DNA of 64,000 nucleotides. It comes from Sphingomonas jeddahensis. Lineage in GTDB: Bacteria; Pseudomonadota; Alphaproteobacteria; Sphingomonadales; Sphingomonadaceae. Made by a program: the position numbers and the translations under genes. Of the stretch, positions 44,994 to 51,664 are shown one piece after another (positions within the stretch are counted from its first letter, which is position 1; every line of letters starts with the position of its first letter). Below the pieces are notes generated by a model that saw only the letters and a program-made list of their open reading frames with translations, was not told where the DNA came from and searched no databases. The stretch spans positions 1 to 64,000 of the forward strand of contig NZ_MPSB01000007.1 in assembly GCF_001981525.1 (NCBI RefSeq), read 5' to 3'.

Positions 44994-45530
44994 ATGGCGC
45001 GTTCTTCCCGTTCCAATGATTGGGGTTTTCCCCGCTGGCGTGCCTATGGCGCCGCGCGTGAGGCGACGCAGGTGCGGTTATGCGATCGTCACGGCTGCGA
45101 GGAGCCGGGCAATTGCCCTGCGCCCAAGTCCCCCAATAGCCCGGAGCGCTGGTATTTCTGCCAGGCACATGCCGCGGAATACAACAAGGGCTGGAATTAC
45201 TTCGAGGGCCTGAACGCCGAGGAAGCCGCTGCGCGCGAGCAGGCGGAGCGGCGCGATGCGTCGGGCTTCGAACAGTCGCGCTATCAGAGCTGGGCCGGAT
45301 CGGGCGACGGCAGCCGGTCGCGCGACGAGATGAAGGCGCTGGAAGTGCTTGAGGTAGAGGTGGACGCCAGCTTCGAGGATATTCGCACGGCATGGCGGCG
45401 GCTCGCGAAGTCCAACCACCCCGATGTGCGCCCCGGCGATGCGGAGGCGGCCAAGCGCTTCCAGGCGATCCAGGCGGCGTACGAGGTGCTGCGCACGGCG
45501 GAAGAGCGGCGGAGTTGGAAGCCCGCGTGA
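44994..45530 (+). CDS. J-domain (DnaJ-like) protein
   Basis: 178 residues. The N-terminal part (to about 110) has paired Cys/His residues (V-R-L-C-D-R-H-G-C, Y-F-C-Q-A-H-A), possibly a small metal site. The C-terminal 65 residues are a J domain with the H-P-D tripeptide in A-K-S-N-H-P-D-V-R-P-G-D, which stimulates DnaK. ATG 44994 is chosen because the longer frame lies within rnpB. Its stop overlaps the next gene by four bases. Confidence 0.88.
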   Translation: MARSSRSNDWGFPRWRAYGAAREATQVRLCDRHGCEEPGNCPAPKSPNSPERWYFCQAHAAEYNKGWNYFEGLNAEEAAAREQAERRDASGFEQSRYQSWAGSGDGSRSRDEMKALEVLEVEVDASFEDIRTAWRRLAKSNHPDVRPGDAEAAKRFQAIQAAYEVLRTAEERRSWKPA

Positions 45531-45817
45531 AGCGCGCCAAATCAGATTGGAGCGGCGCGCTGCTGGTGTGCGCCAAATGTTCAAAGAAGGTGGGCGGCGG
45601 GTTCGGGCCGAAGGGACGCGAGCGGCTGGCCAAGGCACTGCGGCATGAGCCGGGCTTCGGCAAAGGGCGCAAGGCCGCATTCGGCGTGATCGAGGTGAAG
45701 TGCCTTGGCCTGTGCCCGAAGGATGCGGTGACGGTGGTGGATACGCGCCGTCCGGGCGAGTGGCTGGTGGTGCCGGCTGGGAGCGATGTCGCGGAGCTGG
45801 CAGGGCGGTTTTCTTAA
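45527..45817 (+). CDS. Thioredoxin-like [2Fe-2S] ferredoxin
   Basis: 96 residues. V-C-A-K-C-S-K-K-V near the start and V-K-C-L-G-L-C-P-K-D-A-V later provide the four cysteines of a thioredoxin-like [2Fe-2S] protein. Start is GTG 45527, overlapping the J-domain stop by four bases. With SufE convergent next to it and a J protein coupled to it, a role in iron-sulfur metabolism is plausible but not shown. It ends in a perfect hairpin. Confidence 0.85.
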   Translation: MKRAKSDWSGALLVCAKCSKKVGGGFGPKGRERLAKALRHEPGFGKGRKAAFGVIEVKCLGLCPKDAVTVVDTRRPGEWLVVPAGSDVAELAGRFS

Positions 45818-45845
45818 ACTCCTCCCCGTGCCGGGGAGGAGTTTA
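45815..45845. terminator. Shared bidirectional terminator hairpin
   Basis: TAAACTCCTCCCCG, a TGC loop and the exact complement form a perfect 14-bp stem. The two convergent genes both use it: the ferredoxin stop TAA (45815-45817) is the left foot and the sufE stop TAA (45845-45843) is the right foot. AT-rich bases at both feet suit intrinsic termination on either strand. Confidence 0.85.
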
Positions 45846-46247
45846 GAGGTAGCGTTTCGCCGTTTCGCGGATCAGTGCGATCATGTTGGGGACGCCCTGG
45901 GTCCGGTTCGAACTCAGCTGATTCTTCAGGTCGAACGGCGCCAGCGCGCCCTCGATGTCCGTTGCCGAGATCTCGGAAGGCGCGCGATCCTGCACCGTCT
46001 TCAGCACCAGCGCGATGATCCCCTTGGTGATCGCGGCATTGCTGTCGGCGAGGAAGTGCAGCGTGCCATCGGCCGCGCGCGTCGGATAGACCCAGACAGA
46101 GGCGGAACAGCCGCGCACCAGCGTCGCATCGGTCTTCAGCGCATCAGGCATCGGCTCCAGGGCGCGACCCAGATCGATCAAGAGGCGGTAGCGATCGTCG
46201 GCGTCGAGGAACTCATATTCGTCGCGAATGTCGGCCAGCTCGGTCAT
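45843..46247 (-). CDS. sufE: Cysteine desulfuration protein SufE
   Basis: 134 residues. The sulfur-accepting Cys is in V-R-G-C-S-A-S-V-W, and Y-R-L-L-I-D-L-G-R-A-L-E-P-M-P is the family opening. SufE takes sulfane sulfur from SufS for iron-sulfur cluster assembly. No other suf gene is nearby. It is convergent with the ferredoxin gene. Confidence 0.93.
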   Translation of the reverse strand: MTELADIRDEYEFLDADDRYRLLIDLGRALEPMPDALKTDATLVRGCSASVWVYPTRAADGTLHFLADSNAAITKGIIALVLKTVQDRAPSEISATDIEGALAPFDLKNQLSSNRTQGVPNMIALIRETAKRYL

Positions 46248-46314
46248 GGCGGCTGCGCCTAGACCTTGGGTACTCAGGGGGCAACCGCGACGGTGTTGCC
46301 GGCGTCACCATCAA

Positions 46315-46401
46315 CCCGTTCGTGCCGAGCTTGTCGATGCACGTGTTGCGGAAGGTGCCGCTTGTGACACGCCATTCGACAAGCTCAGGGCGAACGGTGA
46401 T
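46315..46401. repeat. Sphingomonad repeat, CCGTTCG...CGAACGG type
   Basis: An inverted repeat with arms CCGTTCGTGCCGAGCTTGTCG and CGACAAGCTCAGGGCGAACGG around a 45-bp middle. Its chance translation gives the P-V-R-A-E-L-V-D-A and F-D-K-L-R-A-N-G strings that betray this repeat in sphingomonad genomes. It lies between sufE and the end of the psp operon and may end the latter's mRNA. Confidence 0.75.
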
Positions 46402-46426
46402 GTATGTCCGGCGCGTGGGTGCTGGC

Positions 46427-46666
46427 TTAAAGATCCACGCCTGCAGCAATCGCCTCCAGCTTGCGGATGCGTTCGCGCAGGTCGGCGATCTCGATCCGCG
46501 CGCTGGCGCTGGTCGGCGCTGGGGCGCGAGCGTCGGCGTCCTGGCGCAGTTCCTGCTCTTTTAGCCGGAGCCAGCCGCGCCAGCCAGCGAGGCACGCGGA
46601 GATCAGCATCGCCAGCCCCGCGAGCGCGGCGGTTGCCATGATCAGGTAGAAGCTCGGGTCAGGCAT
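46427..46666 (-). CDS. Psp-associated small membrane coiled-coil protein 4
   Basis: 79 residues. One membrane helix at the N-terminus (L-I-M-A-T-A-A-L-A-G-L-A-M-L-I-S-A) is followed by a hydrophilic linker and a short coiled coil I-A-D-L-R-E-R-I-R-K-L-E-A-I-A. Plan and C-terminus resemble PspB and the three genes upstream, but the final V-T-D...L-R part of the signature is missing. GGGAG lies 8 bases before ATG 46666. It is last in the psp operon, 40 bp behind the previous gene. No function known. Confidence 0.75.
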   Translation of the reverse strand: MPDPSFYLIMATAALAGLAMLISACLAGWRGWLRLKEQELRQDADARAPAPTSASARIEIADLRERIRKLEAIAAGVDL

Positions 46667-46706
46667 GACAGTGGCTCCCTTATTTAACGGCTCAGCGTCG
46701 AAAGAA

Positions 46707-46955
46707 TCAGCGGTCGCGCAGTTCTTCGATCTGACGGCTCAGATCGGCGCTGCCGTGATTGTCGGTGATGACGCGCTCCAGCACGGCGATCCGCTCCTTC
46801 AGCTGGCGGATCTCCTCGCGGCTGGCGATCGCCTCGGCGGGGAGCGCATGCTGTTCGCCGGTGCGCCCCATGGCGCGGTACTTTTCCTTGGAAACCCGCG
46901 CGATGGCGGTGATCAACACGATCCCGAGGACCATGAAGACAACGGACCAGGGCAT
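46707..46955 (-). CDS. Psp-associated small membrane coiled-coil protein 3
   Basis: 82 residues. An N-terminal membrane helix (V-V-F-M-V-L-G-I-V-L-I-T-A-I-A) is followed by a coiled coil I-R-Q-L-K-E-R-I-A-V-L-E-R-V-I-T-D and the tail L-S-R-Q-I-E-E-L-R-D-R. The L-E-R-x-I-T-D...I-E-x-L-R-D-R ending is shared with the other small psp genes. GAGGA lies about 8 bases upstream. Sphingomonad-type; probably a paralogue of PspB. Confidence 0.8.
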   Translation of the reverse strand: MPWSVVFMVLGIVLITAIARVSKEKYRAMGRTGEQHALPAEAIASREEIRQLKERIAVLERVITDNHGSADLSRQIEELRDR

Positions 46956-46981
46956 CTCAAATCCTCTTCGTTCGAGTGGTT

Positions 46982-47269
46982 CTAGTTGGTGCGCACAAAG
47001 GGCGCCGGCAGTTCACGCAAGCAGTCGATCTCGTCGGAAATGGCGATGCCCTTGTCCGTCACGATCCGTTCCAGCACGCGCACGCGCTGCTCCAGCCGTT
47101 CGGTATGCGCGGCATATTGTGCCGCCTTTTCGGCCGTCTGAGCGGTGAGCGCCTCCGCCATCCGCTCCTTGTGCTTCAGCCAGCGCTGGAACATGCAGCT
47201 GCCGATGCCCAGGATGACGGGCAAGCCGACCACGATCATGAAGAAGGCGAGGAAAACCCAGGATTGCAT
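46982..47269 (-). CDS. Psp-associated small membrane coiled-coil protein 2
   Basis: 95 residues. Membrane helix at the N-terminus (V-F-L-A-F-F-M-I-V-V-G-L-P-V-I-L-G-I), basic W-L-K-H-K-E-R, then a coiled coil ending R-L-E-Q-R-V-R-V-L-E-R-I-V-T-D and D-E-I-D-C-L-R-E. The topology and the C-terminal signature match PspB. It lies 13 bp behind the upstream member, so it is cotranscribed. Confidence 0.8.
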   Translation of the reverse strand: MQSWVFLAFFMIVVGLPVILGIGSCMFQRWLKHKERMAEALTAQTAEKAAQYAAHTERLEQRVRVLERIVTDKGIAISDEIDCLRELPAPFVRTN

Positions 47270-47282
47270 GGCGTGAGGCCTT

Positions 47283-47609
47283 TCAGTTCGCGCGGTCGCG
47301 CAAAGCTTCGATCTCGTGGCTGAGCATGTGGCCGCTGTCGGTGACGATCCGCTCCACGTTCTGCAGCCGATCCTTGATCGCCCCCAGCTCGGCTCGAAGC
47401 TGGCCGTTCTCCTGCGTCAGCAGTTTTACCCGCTCCACCGTTTCGTCATCGCGCTTGGGATAGATTGCCTGGCCCCAGGCGCCGTCCAGCGGATAGCCGT
47501 TCTTGATGCGCAGCCAGGTGGTGAGCACCCAGCCGGCGATACAGACCGACACGAGCAGCGCGATCAGCGGGAACAGGCCTTGGATGATTTCGAGCTTTTC
47601 TGGCGACAT
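47283..47609 (-). CDS. Psp-associated small membrane coiled-coil protein 1
   Basis: 108 residues. A membrane helix near 12-30 (L-F-P-L-I-A-L-L-V-S-V-C-I-A-G-W-V-L) leads to a coiled coil (V-K-L-L-T-Q-E-N-G-Q-L-R-A-E-L) and the ending D-R-L-Q-N-V-E-R-I-V-T-D...H-E-I-E-A-L-R-D-R. That ending is almost the same as in the two following genes and as in PspB (N-T-V-E-R-I-V). AGAGGA lies 7 bases upstream of ATG 47609. It starts 27 bp behind pspC. Confidence 0.82.
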   Translation of the reverse strand: MSPEKLEIIQGLFPLIALLVSVCIAGWVLTTWLRIKNGYPLDGAWGQAIYPKRDDETVERVKLLTQENGQLRAELGAIKDRLQNVERIVTDSGHMLSHEIEALRDRAN

Positions 47610-47636
47610 GATTGTTCCTCTCCCATCGGCGCGCGT

Positions 47637-48020
47637 TCAGCGCAGCCGCTCGATCTCGTCCGCAAGCTGAGTGTTGCGGCTGGTGTAATGGGTCTCGATG
47701 TCAGCCAGTCGCCGGTCGAGTTCACGGAATTTGGAGCGGACCTCCGCGGTGGTGCGCTTCGGGTTGGAGCGCACGCCTTGCCAGAACTTCGCGTCCTCGG
47801 GCGATCCGTAAAGGTTCGCGGGGCGATCCTGCGCCATCCAGCCGATCAGCAGATAGGCGATGAGCGTCCAGGGGAAGCCGCCGGCGAGCGTCAGCAGGAT
47901 CATGCCGATGCGAACCCACAGCACCTCGATCCCGGTATAGTCTGCAATGCCGGCACATACGCCCTTCCACTTGCGATCCTGGCGGTTGAGGTAGAATTTG
48001 GTGCGGCTGTTGTCGGCCAT
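47637..48020 (-). CDS. pspC: Phage shock protein C
   Basis: 127 residues from ATG 48020. The PspC domain is typical: F-Y-L-N-R-Q-D-R-K-W-K-G-V-C-A-G-I-A-D-Y-T-G, then a membrane helix (I-G-M-I-L-L-T-L-A-G-G-F-P-W-T-L-I-A-Y). The C-terminal 40 residues are a coiled coil L-D-R-R-L-A-D-I-E-T...L-A-D-E-I-E-R-L-R, ending like the small psp proteins behind it. PspC senses secretin or membrane stress and acts with PspB to draw PspA off PspF. Its ATG overlaps the pspB stop (TGATG). Confidence 0.93.
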   Translation of the reverse strand: MADNSRTKFYLNRQDRKWKGVCAGIADYTGIEVLWVRIGMILLTLAGGFPWTLIAYLLIGWMAQDRPANLYGSPEDAKFWQGVRSNPKRTTAEVRSKFRELDRRLADIETHYTSRNTQLADEIERLR

Positions 48021-48307
48021 CAGTTCCTCCCCTTGATGCGATCTTCGAGACGATAGTCGGGCTGCGAGTGATAGTCGGCGAGGCCGGGGCGGAAGTCGGG
48101 ATTGTCCGCAGCGACGATGCGCTCCACCGTGTTGACCCGGTCCTCCAACCGCTTGGCCAGCGAGTGAAGCTCGTCCAGCAGCGCCTCGTCTTCCGTAGTC
48201 ATGCCGCCCGGCGCCTGCTTCCACTTGGTCACGTAATGCATGATCAGCCAGGGCAGCCCGATGAAGAGCATGCCGACGACGAAGATCGGTACGAGCACGT
48301 CTTCCAT
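48020..48307 (-). CDS. pspB: Phage shock protein B
   Basis: 95 residues. An N-terminal membrane helix (V-P-I-F-V-V-G-M-L-F-I-G-L-P-W-L-I) is followed by K-W-K-Q and a coiled coil L-A-K-R-L-E-D-R-V-N-T-V-E-R-I-V-A, as in PspB. It is longer than E. coli PspB (74 aa) by a tail with Y-H-S-Q-P-D-Y-R-L-E-D-R. It starts one base after the pspA stop and overlaps pspC. Confidence 0.92.
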   Translation of the reverse strand: MEDVLVPIFVVGMLFIGLPWLIMHYVTKWKQAPGGMTTEDEALLDELHSLAKRLEDRVNTVERIVAADNPDFRPGLADYHSQPDYRLEDRIKGRN

Positions 48308-48308
48308 C

Positions 48309-48989
48309 TCAATTATCCCCGTTCGAGCGGTTGTTCAGGCGCGCCTTGAGCGCGGCGAGTTCGGCATCGACGCGGTCGGACGCCTTTAATTCGGCGATTT
48401 CCTCGTCGAGGCTCTTGGGCTGGGCGCCCAGCCCCAGGGCATCGGCGCGGCCCTCGGCTTCGTCCACCTTGCGTTCCAGCATCTCGAACCGGCTGAAGGC
48501 ATCGTGGGTGCGGGGGCCGTTCCACATCTCGCGCAGACGGGAGCGGTTGTTGGCGCTCTCCAGCCGCGTTGCGATGTTGTTCTGCCGGGTGCGCGCTTCG
48601 CGCAGCTTGTTCTGAAGCTTCGCGATGTCTTCCTCCGAGCCGCGCAGTGTATCGTCGAGCACGGCGACCTCGGCGCGCAGCTGGTCGATCATGTCGGTCG
48701 CCTTTTGGCGCTCCATGAGGGCCGCCTTGGCGAGATCCTCGCGATCCTTCGACAGCGCGAGCTCCGCCTTGTCGGTCCAGTTGGTCTCGATGTCGGAGAG
48801 CTTGGCCATGTGGCGGCGCATCTCCTTGATATCCGCAATCGTCCGCGCGGCGGACGCGCGCACCTCGACCAGCGTCTCCTCCATTTCCAGGATGATCATG
48901 CGGATCATCTTGGCCGGATCTTCTGCCTTTTCGAGCAGCTCCGCCATGTTGGCGGCGACAATGTCGCGGGTGCGGGAAAATATGCCCAT
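48309..48989 (-). CDS. pspA: Phage shock protein A
   Basis: 226 residues, nearly all helical coiled coil, with the amphipathic N-terminus M-G-I-F-S-R-T-R-D-I and family segments E-D-P-A-K-M-I-R-M-I-I-L-E-M-E-E. PspA (ESCRT-III-like) binds PspF in the resting cell and coats damaged inner membrane under stress. ATG 48989 has AGGAG about 8 bases upstream; the longer open frame upstream lies in the leader and is not coding. Confidence 0.95.
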   Translation of the reverse strand: MGIFSRTRDIVAANMAELLEKAEDPAKMIRMIILEMEETLVEVRASAARTIADIKEMRRHMAKLSDIETNWTDKAELALSKDREDLAKAALMERQKATDMIDQLRAEVAVLDDTLRGSEEDIAKLQNKLREARTRQNNIATRLESANNRSRLREMWNGPRTHDAFSRFEMLERKVDEAEGRADALGLGAQPKSLDEEIAELKASDRVDAELAALKARLNNRSNGDN

Positions 48990-49068
48990 CAACGAAACTC
49001 CTGGTGATGCCCTTTTATAGGCTTGCCGCCGGGACGAGGCGAGGGAAGACCTGTCCCGGCGGCGTCGT

Positions 49069-49206
49069 TCACGCGACCGCGCGAACGATGGGGGTGGCCG
49101 ATCCCGCTTGCGCCGGGCCGACCGCGCCGAGCACCATGGTGGTGCTGAGCACGATGGTGCAGGCGATGGCGGCAAGGGTGCGGCCGATGTTTGCGAACTG
49201 GGTCAT
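49069..49206 (-). CDS. 45-residue exported or membrane peptide heading the psp operon
   Basis: 45 residues: a short N-terminus M-T-Q-F-A-N-I-G-R, a hydrophobic stretch (about 10-33) and G-P-A-Q-A, after which signal peptidase could cut and leave 11 residues (G-S-A-T-P-I-V-R-A-V-A). CAGGAG lies 8-9 bases before ATG 49206. A longer frame (from 49287) would start inside the sigma-54 promoter at 49265-49280, so 49206 is the start. It is the first gene behind that promoter, 79 bp upstream of pspA. Function unknown. Confidence 0.7.
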   Translation of the reverse strand: MTQFANIGRTLAAIACTIVLSTTMVLGAVGPAQAGSATPIVRAVA

Positions 49207-49264
49207 GGCGGTGTCTCCTGTACCTGCTATTTCGGTTCCCGTTTTCCGGGGATGCTCGATGCTT

Positions 49265-49280
49265 TGCAGGGGGCGTGCCA
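49265..49280 (-). promoter_or_regulatory. Sigma-54 promoter of the psp operon
   Basis: Read on the minus strand, TGGCACGCCCCCTGCA has the invariant GG and GC exactly 10 bases apart and matches TGGCAC-N5-YTGCA. It lies 59 bp before the 45-residue gene and about 275 bp before pspA. The divergent gene encodes PspF, an activator that works only with sigma-54. Confidence 0.85.
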
Positions 49281-49407
49281 ATTTCATCAGGTGGCTCAGC
49301 TACGGCGACGCGGACAAGGCGAAAGCACGGAGATACAAGGACTTGGCCGTTTGAGGCTGTGTTTTCGTGCGGCTTGAAGGTGATATGAAGCGCTGAAACA
49401 CGTCTTG

Positions 49408-49438
49408 CCAAGCATTGGGAAAATGCGCCAAGCGTTGG
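49408..49438. promoter_or_regulatory. Twin PspF binding sites (candidate UAS)
   Basis: CCAAGCATTGG (49408-49418) and CCAAGCGTTGG (49428-49438) are two dyads, identical but for one central base, spaced exactly 20 bp. They lie about 130-160 bp upstream of the sigma-54 promoter and 20 bp before the pspF ATG. E. coli PspF likewise binds two adjacent UAS between pspF and pspA and so also represses itself. Confidence 0.65.
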
Positions 49439-49457
49439 GCGAACGGGGCGAGGCGCA

Positions 49458-50507
49458 ATGGTCGAACGGGCGACACAAGTGATCGGTCAGTCGGGCGCGT
49501 TCCTCGACGCGCTCGAGCGCGCCAGTCGCGCGGCGGGGCTGGACCGGCCGGTGCTGGTGATCGGGGAGCGCGGCACCGGCAAGGAGCTGGTCGCCGAGCG
49601 GCTCCACCGTCTCAGTCCGCGGTGGGATCAGCCGCTGGTGGTAATGAACTGCGCCGCTCTGCCCGAAACGCTGATCGAGGCCGAACTGTTCGGCCATGAA
49701 GCGGGGGCTTTCACGGGCGCGACCAAGGCCCGTGTGGGGCGGTTCGAGGAGGCGGACGGCGGGACGCTGTTCCTCGATGAACTCGGCACCTTGTCGATGG
49801 GGGCGCAGGAACGGCTGTTGCGCGCGGTCGAATATGGCGAGGTGACCCGCATCGGCGCCTCGCGCCCGATCCGTGTCGATGTGCGCATCGTCGCCGCGAC
49901 CAACGAGCATCTGCCCGACAAGGTCGACCGGCACGAATTCCGCGCCGACCTGCTCGACCGGCTGTCGTTCGAGGTGGTTACGCTGCCGCCGCTGCGCGCG
50001 CGCAAGAGCGACATCATCGTGCTGGCGGATCATTTCGGGCGGCGTATGGCGGCGGAAATGGGCTGGGAGCGCTGGCACGGCTTCGCGCCGGCGATGCAGG
50101 ATGCGCTGCGCGATTATCGCTGGCCCGGCAATGTGCGCGAGCTTCGCAACGTGGTGGAGCGGGCGGTTTACCGCTGGGATCGCGAGGGGCCGATCGAGGT
50201 CGTGGAGTTCGATCCGTTTCAGTCGCCGTTTCGTCCGGGAAGCGCCGCCACAGCGCCGATCATGCCGACTCCAGCGCCGCAAGAACCCCAGCCGACATCC
50301 TCCAGTGACGGTGACGAAGTGGCCGCGTGCGATGTCGGCCCGTCCGATTTCAAGAGTCGCGTGGCGCTGTTCGAGAAGGAACTGCTGTCCCGCGCGCTGG
50401 CGGACAATCGCTTCAACCAGCGCGCGACCGCAGATGCGCTGGGGCTGACATACGATCAGTTGCGCCATGCGCTGCGCCGGCACGATCTGATTGGGGCAGG
50501 AGGGTGA
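49458..50507 (+). CDS. pspF: Sigma-54-dependent activator PspF
   Basis: 349 residues. There is no N-terminal regulatory domain; the AAA+ domain starts at once with G-E-R-G-T-G-K-E as Walker A, the sigma-54 loop G-A-F-T-G-A, Walker B G-T-L-F-L-D-E-L and R-W-P-G-N-V-R-E-L. After a Pro/Ser-rich linker (about 255-290) comes a Fis-type helix-turn-helix (F-N-Q-R-A-T-A-D-A-L-G-L-T). This build is that of PspF, which PspA inhibits by direct binding. It is divergent from the psp operon. Confidence 0.93.
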   Translation: MVERATQVIGQSGAFLDALERASRAAGLDRPVLVIGERGTGKELVAERLHRLSPRWDQPLVVMNCAALPETLIEAELFGHEAGAFTGATKARVGRFEEADGGTLFLDELGTLSMGAQERLLRAVEYGEVTRIGASRPIRVDVRIVAATNEHLPDKVDRHEFRADLLDRLSFEVVTLPPLRARKSDIIVLADHFGRRMAAEMGWERWHGFAPAMQDALRDYRWPGNVRELRNVVERAVYRWDREGPIEVVEFDPFQSPFRPGSAATAPIMPTPAPQEPQPTSSSDGDEVAACDVGPSDFKSRVALFEKELLSRALADNRFNQRATADALGLTYDQLRHALRRHDLIGAGG

Positions 50508-50590
50508 TCGCATCGGTTGCGTAACGAGCGCGCCGGAGCCATTTGGGAAGCGTCGCGTTCCGTTTCGCGAACCCCAGAAGGAGAAATCCC

Positions 50591-51199
50591 ATGGCATTCG
50601 AATTGCCGCCGCTGCCGTACGACTATGACGCGCTGGAGCCGGTCATCTCCAAGGAGACGATGACGTTCCACCATGACAAGCATCACGCGGCCTATACCGC
50701 CAAGTTGAACGAGGGCGTTGCCGCCGATCCGAAGCTGGAAGGCAAGTCGATCGAAGAGATCCTCGGCCAGATCTCCTCGCTGCCGCCGCTGGTGCGCAAC
50801 AATGGCGGTGGGTACTGGAACCACGACTTCTTCTGGAAGATCATGACTAGCCCGTCGAAGAGCGGCCAGCCGACCGGCGCGCTGAAGGACGCGATCGATG
50901 CGTTCGGCGGCCTCGACAAGCTGAAGGAAGAGTTCAACACCAAGGGCGCGGGCCAGTTCGGTTCGGGCTGGGCGTGGGTGATCAAGGATTCGTCGGGCGC
51001 GCTCAAGGTGACCTCGACGCCGAACCAGGACAATCCGCTGATGGACGATGCCAAGGACAAGGGCACGCCGATCCTGGGCAATGACGTGTGGGAACACGCA
51101 TATTACCTCACCTACAAAAACGACCGTCCCGGCTATCTGAAGGCGTGGTGGGATCTGGTGAACTGGGAAGAGGCCGGCCGGCGTTTCGACGCGGCCTGA
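50591..51199 (+). CDS. sodB: Iron superoxide dismutase
   Basis: 202 residues. Metal ligands are in F-H-H-D-K-H-H (first His), N-H-D-F-F-W and D-V-W-E-H-A-Y. G-G-Y-W-N-H and A-Q/G-F-G-S-G-W favour the iron form. It converts superoxide to peroxide and oxygen in the cytoplasm. AAGGAG lies 8 bases before ATG 50591. It follows pspF by 83 bp, probably with its own promoter. Confidence 0.94.
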   Translation: MAFELPPLPYDYDALEPVISKETMTFHHDKHHAAYTAKLNEGVAADPKLEGKSIEEILGQISSLPPLVRNNGGGYWNHDFFWKIMTSPSKSGQPTGALKDAIDAFGGLDKLKEEFNTKGAGQFGSGWAWVIKDSSGALKVTSTPNQDNPLMDDAKDKGTPILGNDVWEHAYYLTYKNDRPGYLKAWWDLVNWEEAGRRFDAA

Positions 51200-51302
51200 T
51201 TTCTTTCGCCGCGATTGCGGACATCAGGAGGGGCGGGCCCAGTTGGGCCTGCCCTTTTTTGTTGCGCGCTGGTGGCGGGGCTTGTGTCGGCGCTCCAAAC
51301 TG

Positions 51303-51465
51303 CCGTCATGCTGAACTTGTTTCAGCATCCACCGCGCCAAAGGCGAGGCCTCCCTGTGCGGAGAAGTGGACCCTGAAACGAGTTCAGGGTGACGGCGAAG
51401 GAGACGCGTGGGTTGCGGGATTTTCACAACTGCGGCGGGACCCCGGATCAAGTCCGGGGTGACGG
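51303..51465. repeat. Three sphingomonad palindromes in a row
   Basis: ATGCTGAA-CTTGT-TTCAGCAT (about 51308), CCCTGAA-ACGAG-TTCAGGG (about 51371) and CCCCGGA-TCAAG-TCCGGGG (about 51440). The first two form the same unit as 28921-29012 in opposite orientation; the third is the class seen at 22709 and 33941. They fill the space between sodB and tRNA-Asn. Confidence 0.8.
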
Positions 51466-51524
51466 ATAGATGGTGAGAATGGCGCGGCAATCGCTCGCTA
51501 GGCGGCGGGCCGAAGAAGGCCCGC

Positions 51525-51599
51525 TGGCTCCCTGAGTAGGATTCGAACCTACGGCCGCTCGATTAACAGTCGAGAGCTCTACCGCTGAGCTATCAGGGA
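51525..51599 (-). tRNA. tRNA-Asn (GTT)
   Basis: The minus strand folds as a 75-nt tRNA: acceptor TCCCTGA pairs with TCAGGGA, followed by G and an encoded CCA. The anticodon loop is CTGTTAA (anticodon GTT, Asn), and the T loop is GGTTCGAATCC. The D loop (AGCTCAGCGGTAGAGC) is normal. Confidence 0.96.
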
Positions 51600-51664
51600 A
51601 CGCTGCGGGAGGCGCGTCTTTAGCCGGAATTCTGGCGCTTGCAACCCCCCGTTTTCCGGAAATC

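Noticed and set aside
49207..49287. Longer start for the 45-residue psp peptide (72-aa frame)
   Set aside because: It would begin upstream of, and include, the sigma-54 promoter, so it could not be translated from that transcript.
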